Shown: positions 49,022-57,545, numbered from the stretch's first letter. The stretch: 64,000 nt of DNA from B73-G16 sp964611295 (GCA_964611295.1 CAZSWV010000006.1:1-64000), one strand, 5' to 3'. Numbers and translations: made by a program. Notes: generated from the sequence alone by a model not told the origin.

Positions 49022-51397
49022 ATGAAGCCCTTTGCCCATATAAGTGCACGGAACCTCCAAGAGGCCATAGACCTCTTGAAGGCTTACAGAGGAAAGGCCC
49101 GCGTAATAGCAGGGGGGACTGACCTGATCCCCTTGCTCAAGAGGGAATCCCTGCCCTCTTATCCAGAGGTCATCGTCGACTTAAAGCCTGTAGAGGGGTT
49201 GCAGTACATAAGGGAAGATGCCGATGGACTTAGAATAGGGGCACTTACTAAATTGAGCGAGATAGCAAAGTCCCCTATTGTCAGGGAAAAGTACAAGGCC
49301 CTTGCGGAAGCGGCAGAAGCGGTTGCCACGCCTCAGGTCCGAAATATGGGCACCATTGGCGGTAACCTGTGTCAGGACCTTCGTTGTTGGTATTACAGGT
49401 ATCCGCATCAGATTGGGGGTCGGATCCTGTGCTACTTAAAAGGAGGGAGTACCTGTTATGCCCTTACTGGAGATAACCGTTACCATTCGGTTTTCGAGTG
49501 TTATAGGGACGCAAATAGGCCTTCGGCATGTGCCCTGGCATGTCGGGCAAAGGTGAGCGTGCCCTTGTACCTCTCCAAGGTCAGGGAGGGGAAGCTTGAC
49601 GAAGCAGCAGAATTGCTCCTTGAGGCCAACCCCTTGGCTCCTGTGACGGGCCGCGTTTGCCCCCATTATTGTGAGAAGGACTGCAGTAGGCTCCGTCTGG
49701 ACGAACCCGTGGCCATAAGGAGCCTTGAAAGGTTTATCGGCGATTACGCTCTTGGAAAAGCAGAGAGGTTCTTCAAGGTCGAGACAAGGGATACAGGCAA
49801 GAAGGTGGCTATAGTGGGATCAGGACCTGCGGGACTTACGGCGGCTTATTACCTCAGGAAGTCAGGTCATCAGGTGGTGGTATTTGAAAAGGAGGCAGAG
49901 CCCGGAGGGCTTTTGAAGTATGGGATACCTCCCTTCAGGTTGCCCAAGGGGGTTTTAGAGGAGGTCATCAAAGCCTTCAAGGATTTCCTAGGCGTGGAGT
50001 TCCGGTTAAAGGTCCAAATCGGCAAGGACATGACATTGAAAGACCTCATGGGGAGTTTTGATGCCGTCTTCATAGCCTCTGGGGCGTGGAAGGAAGTGAG
50101 GATGGGTATTCCAGGAGAGGAACTTTTGATGGACGGCCTCCATTTCCTTAAGGAAGTAAACTCGGGCCTGAGGGAGGCCCCAGGCCGGGAGGTAGCTGTG
50201 ATCGGTGGTGGTAATGTGGCGATAGATGTAGCGAGGGTGCTCCTGAGGCTTGGGGCAAAGCCCACCGTCATCTACAGGCGCACCGAGGACCAAATGCCTG
50301 CTTTGAAGGAGGAGGTCGAAGCGGCTAAAGAGGAAGGGGTTAAATTTGAGTTTTTGACCTTGCCCATAGAGGCGGAACGGAAGGGCGAAAAGGTACTTCT
50401 CAAATGCGTAAGGATGAAGCTTGGGGCTATCGACCATACTGGAAGGCCGGCCCCGGTACCTATTGAAGGTTCGGAGTTCACCGTGGAGTACGATGCGGTG
50501 ATCAAGGCCGTTGGGGAGGCCCCAGATACTTCCTTTATCCCTGAGGTATTCCTCGATGAAAAGGGGAGGGTCAAGGTAGACGGTGTTACAGGCTTTGTAG
50601 GTGAGAACCTCTTTGCAGGGGGTGATCTCGTCACTGGTCCAGCCACCGTGGTAGAGGCCATATCGGCTGGCAAAAGGGCCGCAGTGTTCATAAACCAGTT
50701 CCTTTCCAAGGGTGAAGTAACTGTAGAAGAGCCCAAGGAAGTGCCCATTTGGGACAAGGTAAACAATGCCTGTTTGGGACCTTCGCCAAGGGTTAAGGCT
50801 GAGAAGGTCCCTGTTAGCCAAAGGGGGATTGAAGTAGAGGACGTCTTGGGGTTGGACTTAGAGGAGGTGAAGGAAGAGGCAAAAAGGTGTCTCAACTGTG
50901 GGTGTGTAGCGGTAAGTCCTTCGGATTTAGCGGTTGCCCTTATAGCCCTTGGCGCGAAGGTAAAGATAGTTGGCCCTTCAGGGGAAAGGGTGGTCCCCGT
51001 AGAGGACCTTTATGTCACCCCACGCCCCCTAATCGAGCAGGACGAACTTTTGACCGAAGTCCTAGTGCCTCCGGTGCCCGATGGGGCAAGCCAAGTATTT
51101 GTGAAATTCAGGTTGAGGAGTTCTATAGATTTTGCAATAGTTAGCGTGGCCCTTCTGTTGATCATGGAGGACGGCATCTGTAAAGATGCAAAGGTCGTTC
51201 TAGGTGGGGTTTCTCCACGGCCGATCCGCGCATCCCTAGCGGAAGAGGCCTTAAAGGGCAGATCTCTCACGCCTGAGTCCATAGAGGCCGCTTCCCAAGC
51301 TGCTGTTAAAGAGGCGGTGCCCTTGAGCATGAACGCCTATAAAGTCGAACTCACAAAGACGTTGCTTAAGCGAGCCCTTGAAACGATACGGGGGTAA
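49022..51397 (+). CDS. Flavin subunit (HcrB-like) with an inserted GltD/NfnB-like NAD(P)H oxidoreductase module
   Basis: This 791-residue protein is a molybdenum-hydroxylase FAD subunit split by a second enzyme. Residues 1-158 are the FAD-binding domain (AGGTDLIPLLK, TIGGNLCQDLRC) with Cys117, 122, 137 and 145, in the position of the extra [4Fe-4S] of 4-hydroxybenzoyl-CoA reductase beta. Residues about 159-628 are a complete GltD/NfnB-like module: Cys160, 170, 174, 213, 217, 221 in GltD-type cluster motifs, FAD loop GSGPAGL at 266, nucleotide loop GGGNVA at 395, and CLNC at 623. The first domain then resumes with SPSDLAVALIALGAKV and a CO-dehydrogenase-flavoprotein C-terminal domain. An unfused HcrB is about 324 residues, and the excess equals one GltD. 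It probably wires the Mo enzyme to NAD(P)H, possibly with ferredoxin (inference). Confidence 0.9.
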   Translation: MKPFAHISARNLQEAIDLLKAYRGKARVIAGGTDLIPLLKRESLPSYPEVIVDLKPVEGLQYIREDADGLRIGALTKLSEIAKSPIVREKYKALAEAAEAVATPQVRNMGTIGGNLCQDLRCWYYRYPHQIGGRILCYLKGGSTCYALTGDNRYHSVFECYRDANRPSACALACRAKVSVPLYLSKVREGKLDEAAELLLEANPLAPVTGRVCPHYCEKDCSRLRLDEPVAIRSLERFIGDYALGKAERFFKVETRDTGKKVAIVGSGPAGLTAAYYLRKSGHQVVVFEKEAEPGGLLKYGIPPFRLPKGVLEEVIKAFKDFLGVEFRLKVQIGKDMTLKDLMGSFDAVFIASGAWKEVRMGIPGEELLMDGLHFLKEVNSGLREAPGREVAVIGGGNVAIDVARVLLRLGAKPTVIYRRTEDQMPALKEEVEAAKEEGVKFEFLTLPIEAERKGEKVLLKCVRMKLGAIDHTGRPAPVPIEGSEFTVEYDAVIKAVGEAPDTSFIPEVFLDEKGRVKVDGVTGFVGENLFAGGDLVTGPATVVEAISAGKRAAVFINQFLSKGEVTVEEPKEVPIWDKVNNACLGPSPRVKAEKVPVSQRGIEVEDVLGLDLEEVKEEAKRCLNCGCVAVSPSDLAVALIALGAKVKIVGPSGERVVPVEDLYVTPRPLIEQDELLTEVLVPPVPDGASQVFVKFRLRSSIDFAIVSVALLLIMEDGICKDAKVVLGGVSPRPIRASLAEEALKGRSLTPESIEAASQAAVKEAVPLSMNAYKVELTKTLLKRALETIRG

Positions 51398-51470
51398 TGC
51401 CTCTGTTTTGCCTTTATCCCATGTCGAAAGGGTTGCTAATTCCAACGGCGTTGTTGTATGAATTTAAGAT

Positions 51471-52925
51471 ATGAAGCCTAAGACAAAAGAGAAGCTCCTT
51501 GAGGGCATCCTAAAGACCGGCCTTTTGTTCTTAGACGTAAGTTTGTTAAGGGGTCTCCTCATAAAGAAGATGGAGGGGTATCTGTGGCGTAGGATCGTTG
51601 AAGAGGCTTTTGATGCCATACGGCCTGCTCAAGAACTGAAGTTTTATTTTGTAAGGAACTTGTTGCGCACGACTGACAGACATCTGCGCAAAGGTTGGTT
51701 GAGCAAAGAGGTGTTTCACAAGATGGTGCGGGTTTTTGCCCGTGGTGTCCTTATGGAGGACATAGAGTACCGAGAAAGGAAGCAAGAAGAAGGCGATCCG
51801 GCTACCCCCTCCTTTGTGGTCATAAGCCCTACCCAGGCCTGTAACTTAAGGTGTCCGGGTTGTTATGCCTTGAGCGAACCGACAAGGACCTTTTCCTTGC
51901 CTTATTCGGTGGTAAGTCGCATCATTGCGGAAAAGACCAGGTTCTGGCACTCACACTTTACGGTGGTGTCGGGTGGTGAGCCCTTTTTATGGAAGAGCGA
52001 AGGCAAGGACATCATAGACCTTGCCCGGGAGCACAACGATAATTTCTTCATGGTTTATACCAACGGGACCCTTATAGACGAAAGGGTAGCAGAGAGGTTA
52101 AGAGAGGTAGGTAATTTCACCCCTGTTATATCCGTAGAGGGTTTCGAAGAGAACACCGATAGGCGTAGGGGCAGAGGTACTTTTAAAAAGGTACTGAGGG
52201 CCTTTAAAGTCCTGAGGGACTACGGGGTTCCCTTCGGGATATCGGTTGTGGCCGAAAAACACAACTGGGAAGAAGTCACCAGTTGGGAGTTCTTGCGCTT
52301 CTTCTTCGACCAAGAGGGCGCCTTTTATGGGTGGCTGTTCCAATATATGCCGATAGGGCGAGGATATACCCTTCAGGCCATGGTGGGACCTGAAGAAAGG
52401 CTCGAAATGCTGAAGAGGAACATCGAGGCCATAAAGGCAGGCTATAACTACATCGATTTTTGGAACCAAGGACCAATGACCGACGGTTGCCTTGCAGGGG
52501 GTAGATCAGGTGGATATCTTTACATAGATTGGAAGGGCGATGTAATGCCTTGCGTTTTTATACCTTATAGGCAAGACAACATTTTGGAAGTGTACAACCG
52601 AGGTGGGACGCTTGAGGACGTCCTTTATTCGGGCTTCTTTAAAAGGATAAGGCACTGGCAACGCGAATACGCCCTGAAAAAACCCGCATCTCAAAGGGGC
52701 AACCTCACCATGCCGTGCCCTATGAGGGATCATCACCAGTTCATGTGGGGCGTGTTGAAGGAACTTGTGGTCCAGCCCACTGACGAGGCAGCTCAGGAGG
52801 CTTTAAACGACGAAGCCTATCACATGGGGTTGATCGAATATGACCTCAGGCTCAAAGAGCTCCTTGATCCTGTTTGGGAAAAGGAATTCAAGGGCAAATC
52901 GGTCTTTCCCACGGAAGGGAGTTGA
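51471..52925 (+). CDS. Radical SAM protein, possibly with SPASM-like C-terminal region
   Basis: The 484-residue protein has the SAM cluster motif CNLRCPGCYA (about 123-132) after a 110-residue helical N-terminal domain. SGGEPFLW and VYTNGTLI follow in the barrel. Downstream, DGCLAGGRSGGYLYIDWKGDVMPC and later CPMRDHH supply Cys that could bind an auxiliary cluster. I cannot name the reaction. It starts a cassette with a lipoprotein, a formyltransferase-like protein, a HAD phosphatase-like protein and a permease, all joined by 4-base overlaps. No ribosome site precedes the ATG; TTGCTA (51433-51438) and TATGAA (51457-51462) are a possible promoter giving a near-leaderless mRNA. Confidence 0.85.
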   Translation: MKPKTKEKLLEGILKTGLLFLDVSLLRGLLIKKMEGYLWRRIVEEAFDAIRPAQELKFYFVRNLLRTTDRHLRKGWLSKEVFHKMVRVFARGVLMEDIEYRERKQEEGDPATPSFVVISPTQACNLRCPGCYALSEPTRTFSLPYSVVSRIIAEKTRFWHSHFTVVSGGEPFLWKSEGKDIIDLAREHNDNFFMVYTNGTLIDERVAERLREVGNFTPVISVEGFEENTDRRRGRGTFKKVLRAFKVLRDYGVPFGISVVAEKHNWEEVTSWEFLRFFFDQEGAFYGWLFQYMPIGRGYTLQAMVGPEERLEMLKRNIEAIKAGYNYIDFWNQGPMTDGCLAGGRSGGYLYIDWKGDVMPCVFIPYRQDNILEVYNRGGTLEDVLYSGFFKRIRHWQREYALKKPASQRGNLTMPCPMRDHHQFMWGVLKELVVQPTDEAAQEALNDEAYHMGLIEYDLRLKELLDPVWEKEFKGKSVFPTEGS

Positions 52926-53476
52926 AAAGGGTTACTTGGTTTCTCCTTTTCCTTTCTTTAGTTACAGCTTGTTTTTTTAAAAGGCCCACTGTACAGGAAA
53001 GGCGCTGTTATCTTGTAGGAGAGATAGGCACAGCCCTTTCCCCCCTTTTTGGAGACCCTGAGGCCTTAAGAGGTCTTTTTTCCTTCAAGTGGGAGAAGGA
53101 CGAAACGGTGACCCTTTTGAGGGGCGAATTCTTATACCAACGGGGGCAAGGGGTTTGGGCGGAGATAAAGGACCCATGGGGACGGAGGGTTGTAGAGGTT
53201 TGGTTGAAAGGGGAGGACTACTCGGTGTTTTACCCTAAGGGTGGCCTACTCTTTGTGGGCAAGGTCAAGGAAGAGGTATGTTTTTCGGTAAACAAACCGC
53301 CCCTTCTCAAGTTCCCCCGAGGGATAAAGGGAAACCTCGGGAGGTTTGGTTGGGAACTAGCGCTTAAGGAGATATCGGAAGACGTTTCCTCCGAGTTTCC
53401 TTCCCTTGATCCTTCGGCGATAAAGGGGGTCTTTCAAATAGAAGACCTAAAGGAACTTTTGGAGAGGTACCTTTGA
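52922..53476 (+). CDS. Predicted lipoprotein, function unknown
   Basis: The product of about 184 residues starts at TTG 52922 with a short signal peptide and a lipobox (LVTAC, Cys near residue 17), so it is probably lipid-anchored. The mature part is rich in beta-strand segments, such as VTLLRGEFLYQRGQGVWAEI and YSVFYPKGGLLFVGKV, faintly like LolB or DUF4292 outer-membrane lipoproteins, with no decisive motif. The TTGA overlap with the radical SAM stop and a GGAAGGGAG just upstream support this start. A 16-residue longer frame from 52874 would hide the signal peptide. Confidence 0.75.
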   Translation: MKRVTWFLLFLSLVTACFFKRPTVQERRCYLVGEIGTALSPLFGDPEALRGLFSFKWEKDETVTLLRGEFLYQRGQGVWAEIKDPWGRRVVEVWLKGEDYSVFYPKGGLLFVGKVKEEVCFSVNKPPLLKFPRGIKGNLGRFGWELALKEISEDVSSEFPSLDPSAIKGVFQIEDLKELLERYL

Positions 53477-54264
53477 GGGGAGATAAGCTAAAACTCGGAT
53501 GGTTCAGTTCGGCCAGGGACAAAGCCGCAAGGGATCTGTTGCTTGAGGTGTATCGGAGGACAAAGGACGGGTTTATCAAGGCAGAGCTGGGTTTTATCTT
53601 CCTGACCAAGGAAAAAGGCGAGTCTAAAGAGGGCGACGAGTTTTATGCCCTTTGCGAGGCTTTGGGGCTCAAGGTCATGGGGTTTTCCTCAAGGAGGTTC
53701 TTACCAGAGCTACGTCAGAGGGATCCTGCGACCTGGAGGAAGCTGTACCATCAAGAGGTCAAGAGGCTTATAGAAGGCGAAGACATAGACCTAGGGGTCC
53801 TTTCGGGGTATATGCTTGTTGTGGACAAGCTCTTCTTAAAGGAATATGCCCTTATAAACCTCCATCCAGCCCTACCTGGGGGACCGCAGGGGAGCTGGGA
53901 AGAAGTCATATGGGCCATAATCGAAAAAAGGCAGAAGGAAACCGGAGCCATGGTCCATTTGGTCACAGAGGAATTGGACAGGGGACCAGCGCTTTCCTTT
54001 TTCACAATCCACCTTGAGGGGGAGGTTTTTGACCCCTTGTGGGAGGGAATAGGGGGGTGTCCTAATGAGGACCTGAGGTCATATGAAAAGGCGCAGGAGC
54101 TTTTTTGGACTATAAGGAAAGAAGAGGAAAAGAGGGAACCTCCCCTTTTGGTCCTAACCCTTAGGGCCCTTTCACTAGGGGAGATGGATGTCGATAAGAT
54201 AGGGAGCTTACCTCCTAGGGACTTCACCGAGGAGGTGGAAGCCTATTTGAGGGGGAAAATGTGA
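53473..54264 (+). CDS. Formyltransferase-fold protein, PurN-like but atypical
   Basis: The 263-residue protein has the glycinamide-ribonucleotide formyltransferase catalytic set: Asn and His in INLHPALPGG and Asp in EELDRGPALS, with TGAMVHLVT between. However, the usual N-terminal phosphate-binding GSN loop is replaced by FSSARDKAARDLL, and the C-terminus is about 50 residues longer. So the substrate may not be GAR. It starts at TTG 53473, a TTGA overlap with the lipoprotein stop, with GGAGAGG five bases upstream. Other purine genes (purC) lie far away in a different unit. Confidence 0.78.
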   Translation: MRGDKLKLGWFSSARDKAARDLLLEVYRRTKDGFIKAELGFIFLTKEKGESKEGDEFYALCEALGLKVMGFSSRRFLPELRQRDPATWRKLYHQEVKRLIEGEDIDLGVLSGYMLVVDKLFLKEYALINLHPALPGGPQGSWEEVIWAIIEKRQKETGAMVHLVTEELDRGPALSFFTIHLEGEVFDPLWEGIGGCPNEDLRSYEKAQELFWTIRKEEEKREPPLLVLTLRALSLGEMDVDKIGSLPPRDFTEEVEAYLRGKM

Positions 54265-55286
54265 AGGTATTTGTCACCGATTGTGAAGGTCCTATTACCA
54301 AAAACGACAACGCCTTTGAGTTGTGCTGTCATTTCATCCCCAAAGGCGAAGAGTTATTCAGGGTCTTGAGCAGATACGACGATTACCTCTACTACGTGGA
54401 AAAGCGCCAGGGGTATCAAGCTGGAACCACCTTGAAGTTCGTCTTTCCTTTCCTTTTGGCCTTTGGCATAACGGAGGAAAAGATGCTTGATTTCAGCCTC
54501 CGTACCCTGACCATCATGCCCAAGGCCATTGAGGCCTTGAGGTCTATAAGGGGGGTTATGCCCGTTTTCATCGTGAGCACCAGTTACGCTCCTTACCTCA
54601 AGGCCCTCTGTGGGATCCTGGGGATCTCCATGGAGCAGGTGTTCTGCACGTCTTTCGACCTAGAGGGCATAGAGTTCACCGAAAGGGACAAAAGGGCCTT
54701 GAGGGAATTGGCCAGAGAGATAGCCTCTTTTGAGGTCCCCCAAGACCTTACCCACGAAAGGGCCTTGAAGATATGGGAGAGGCTTGACGCGATCTTCTTC
54801 AAGGGAGGCCTTAGGTACCTTGAGGGGCTTTTGTCGCGAATAGAGACCGTGGGGGCAAAGGAGAAGGCAAGGGCGGTCAAGGAGGTGATCAAGAGGACCG
54901 GTTCTTCCCTACAAGAGGTCATGTATGTCGGTGACAGCATTACCGACTTTGAGGCCTTGAGAGACGTAAGAGAAGGGGGAGGCCTTTCCGTAGCCTTCAA
55001 CGCCAACCGTTATGCCCTTGAAGTAGCAGAGGTAGCCTGCCTTGCTGAGGACTTATATCCCCTTGCGGTGATGGCCTATCTCTTCTATCGGGGAGGGAAG
55101 GAAGAGGTACTCAAGGCTGCCATGGACTGGAAGGAGGTTCCTTTGTTGAGAAAGGGGGTACCTAGTGAATGGCTTTCGGAGGCAAAGGTTGGGATCATCA
55201 GCAAGGAGAACGTGGCCTTTTGGGTCCTGGAGAGCGAGAGCTGGAGGAAGCGCATAAGAGGGGTAAAGATAGGGGAGCTCGGTTGA
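54261..55286 (+). CDS. HAD-superfamily phosphatase-like protein
   Basis: The 341-residue protein has HAD motif I as VTDCEGPIT, with Glu where the second Asp of DxD is usual. Motif II is a Thr or Ser in FIVSTSY, and motif III is VGDSITDFEAL with acidic metal ligands. A long helical cap lies between about residues 20 and 85. The end of the core, LSVAFNANRYALEVAEVA, resembles phosphoserine-phosphatase-type HADs. Similar proteins are seen in archaea and anaerobes without a firm role. It starts at GTG 54261 (GTGA overlap) after GAGGGGG. Confidence 0.8.
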   Translation: MKVFVTDCEGPITKNDNAFELCCHFIPKGEELFRVLSRYDDYLYYVEKRQGYQAGTTLKFVFPFLLAFGITEEKMLDFSLRTLTIMPKAIEALRSIRGVMPVFIVSTSYAPYLKALCGILGISMEQVFCTSFDLEGIEFTERDKRALRELAREIASFEVPQDLTHERALKIWERLDAIFFKGGLRYLEGLLSRIETVGAKEKARAVKEVIKRTGSSLQEVMYVGDSITDFEALRDVREGGGLSVAFNANRYALEVAEVACLAEDLYPLAVMAYLFYRGGKEEVLKAAMDWKEVPLLRKGVPSEWLSEAKVGIISKENVAFWVLESESWRKRIRGVKIGELG

Positions 55287-56344
55287 AGGCCTCAAGGGTC
55301 CTTTTTTACCTCTTGTTGTTTTTGGCCCTTTACCTCCTTTTCCGCATAACGGTTCCCTTCATATCGGCGCTGTTTTGGGCGGCGATTTTGGCGGTGGCCT
55401 TCCATCCTATCAATACCCTCCTGAGGAGGTTGCTGAGATACAAAACCCTATCAGCCCTCCTTTGTACCTTTTTGGTCATCGCAGCGGTGGTGCTGCCCAT
55501 TTGGCTCATGGGTAAGGCCTTGGTGGGAGAGCTTTCAGATGCCTATAAGGCCCTTGAGGAGATGCTCTCGCACGGGAAACTAGAGGAATGGTTGGATAAG
55601 CTAGAGGAAATGCCTTTGGTCAAGAGGGTGCTTCCTATCCTTAATCCTGGAAGCACTTCGGTAGATTTAAAGGAGTTCCTTTTAGGTCAAGTGCAAAAGG
55701 GAGCTGAACTGCTAAGCGGGCAGGTCTTGGGGATCTTCAGGAAGTTATCGTCTATGGTCTTTCAGCTTTTAATAGCCTTTGTGGCAGTTTTTTACCTATT
55801 CAGGGACGGGGACCTGATCCTTGAGCGCCTGAAGGGCCTTTTGCCTCTCGAAAGGGGGGAAGCAGAGGAGCTCCTCGAACGGGTCCATAAGATGATCCTT
55901 TCCACGCTTTACGGTGGTTTACTGGTTGCCCTGGTCCAAGGGGGACTAGGGGGGTTGGGGTTCTTCCTCGTAGGCTTACCGTCGCCCATTTTTTGGGGAA
56001 TGGTGATGGCCCTGCTTTCGCTTTTACCTATAGTGGGGGCTTACCTGGTGTGGGTTCCGGCTGCCTTTTGGCTTTTTTTCGGCAAGGGTCAGACGTGGCA
56101 CGCCCTGTTCCTCTTCGGGTGGGGCTTGGGCGTGGTATCAACGATAGACAACCTCCTTAGGCCCTTGTTCATAGGTACGAGGACCAAGGTCCACCCTTTG
56201 CTCCTTTTCTTCGCCATATTAGGGGGTATCAAGGCCTTCGGGATAATTGGGGTTGTGGCGGCCCCTGTAATAGTGGCCTTTGCCTTGGCCATGCTCGACT
56301 TTTACACCAGGCCCAAACCCCCTTCCCAGCCCGGTACTGAGTAA
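55283..56344 (+). CDS. AI-2E/PerM family transporter
   Basis: The 353-residue membrane protein has seven to eight hydrophobic segments. Family features are FHPINTLLRR after the second helix, VAVFYLFRDGD, FWGMVMALLSLLPIVGAYLVW and the C-terminal VHPLLLFFAILGGIKAFGIIGVVAAPV. Members export small molecules or ions; the name AI-2E does not establish a substrate here. It starts at TTG 55283, a TTGA overlap with the HAD stop, with GGGGAG five bases upstream. Its last 43 bases overlap the convergent phosphatase gene. Confidence 0.88.
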   Translation: MKASRVLFYLLLFLALYLLFRITVPFISALFWAAILAVAFHPINTLLRRLLRYKTLSALLCTFLVIAAVVLPIWLMGKALVGELSDAYKALEEMLSHGKLEEWLDKLEEMPLVKRVLPILNPGSTSVDLKEFLLGQVQKGAELLSGQVLGIFRKLSSMVFQLLIAFVAVFYLFRDGDLILERLKGLLPLERGEAEELLERVHKMILSTLYGGLLVALVQGGLGGLGFFLVGLPSPIFWGMVMALLSLLPIVGAYLVWVPAAFWLFFGKGQTWHALFLFGWGLGVVSTIDNLLRPLFIGTRTKVHPLLLFFAILGGIKAFGIIGVVAAPVIVAFALAMLDFYTRPKPPSQPGTE

Positions 56345-56982
56345 AACCTCAGGGCCGGAAGTTCCACACACGTGAGGTTTCCGCCATAGACAGCGCCTGT
56401 GTCTATCCCTATCTTGTTTTCCATGACCAAAGGGGCGCGCAGGGGAGTATGTCCGAAGACCACTATTTTACCGAAGTCGGCACGTGACCGTATGAACTCC
56501 CCACGTATCCACAAAAGGTCTGTCCTTTCCTGTTTCTCCAAGGGGATGCCAGGTCTTAACCCGGCGTGGACGAACAAGAACCTTTCAGTCTCGTAGTAAA
56601 GGTAAAGGGAAGACAAGAAATCGAGGTGGCTCTCTGGGATGTTGAGCCTCCCTGCTTCCCGGTAAGACCTTATGGTCGTCCCACCACCGTTGAAGAGGTA
56701 TAAATCTAGATCTTCACCGGTAAGGAGCCATCTGAGGAACATGTCTTCGTGGTTTCCTAAAAGGCAGATCGTATGGGGATACTGCTGTTTTAACTCGATT
56801 ATCCTTTCTATCACACCTTTGGGATCAGGCCCTCTGTCCACATAATCCCCTATGAAGACGATGGAATCCTCCTCAGGGTTGACCTTTGGCAAGACCACCT
56901 TTAGGAGGGCTTCAAGGGGGTCCAAACAGCCGTGTATGTCTCCTATCGCGAAAAAACGCCTTATTTGCCTCTGACCCACCAC
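56302..56982 (-). CDS. Metallophosphoesterase (PPP-type Ser/Thr phosphatase or diadenosine tetraphosphatase)
   Basis: The 226-residue protein has the PPP motifs GDIHG, GDYVDRG and GNHED in order, and later VFVHAGLRPG and VVFGHTPL. These residues bind two metals. Small bacterial members act as protein phosphatases or Ap4A hydrolases; the sequence does not separate them. It begins at GTG 56982, overlapping the HD gene by 22 bases with a weak ribosome site. Confidence 0.9.
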   Translation of the reverse strand: MVGQRQIRRFFAIGDIHGCLDPLEALLKVVLPKVNPEEDSIVFIGDYVDRGPDPKGVIERIIELKQQYPHTICLLGNHEDMFLRWLLTGEDLDLYLFNGGGTTIRSYREAGRLNIPESHLDFLSSLYLYYETERFLFVHAGLRPGIPLEKQERTDLLWIRGEFIRSRADFGKIVVFGHTPLRAPLVMENKIGIDTGAVYGGNLTCVELPALRFYSVPGWEGGLGLV

Positions 56983-57536
56983 TCTTCTTTAGACTTATCG
57001 AACCACCAGTCGCAGAATTCCCTTTCTAAGATGGCCTTTGCTACCTTCTGGCCTGTAGAGGTCCTTATCCTTTTTAAAGCGTAATCTATCCAAATCTGGG
57101 CATAAGGGTTGCCAAGGTCTTTTTGCTGCTTTAATTCAAGGATCAACTCGATCTGGTCGGCATCGCGACTCAGTTGGGCCTCAGGGCTTTCCCCTTTTTC
57201 GAACTCTTCGAGTAAGGCCTTGAACTCCTCAAGGGGTAAGCCATCCAGCATATCCCTTATGGCCCTTTCTTCATCTGCTTTCACATATCGCTTATAAACG
57301 TAATTGTGATCCCCAGTACGGCTCTCTGGAAGGTCATGGATTAGGCACATGAGGAGCACCTTTAAAGGGTCGGCGTCCTTCTGGACCTTGGCCAGGAGGT
57401 ACCCTACCAAGGCTGTCCTGAACAGATGGCCCGCTACTGATTGTCCCCCTGAACCAAGGAACCGATAACCTGTCCTAGGGGTGTGTTGTAACATGCCTAT
57501 CTCGAAGAGGAAATCGGCAATCCTCTTCAGTTCCAT
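56961..57536 (-). CDS. HD-domain phosphohydrolase, YfbR/HDDC2-like
   Basis: The 191-residue protein has the metal-binding set of HD enzymes: His in VAGHLFRTA, His-Asp in CLIHDLPESRTGD and Asp in SRDADQIELIL. The YfbR/HDDC2 group are 5'-deoxynucleotidases, so a nucleotide-salvage role is likely. It starts at ATG 57536 with no ribosome site and is coupled to the downstream metallophosphoesterase. Confidence 0.88.
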   Translation of the reverse strand: MELKRIADFLFEIGMLQHTPRTGYRFLGSGGQSVAGHLFRTALVGYLLAKVQKDADPLKVLLMCLIHDLPESRTGDHNYVYKRYVKADEERAIRDMLDGLPLEEFKALLEEFEKGESPEAQLSRDADQIELILELKQQKDLGNPYAQIWIDYALKRIRTSTGQKVAKAILEREFCDWWFDKSKEEWWVRGK

Positions 57537-57545
57537 GGCTTCACT

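Noticed and set aside
53473..54264. Simple annotation as PurN
   Set aside because: The GAR-phosphate loop is missing and the context is not purine synthesis, so only the fold is claimed.
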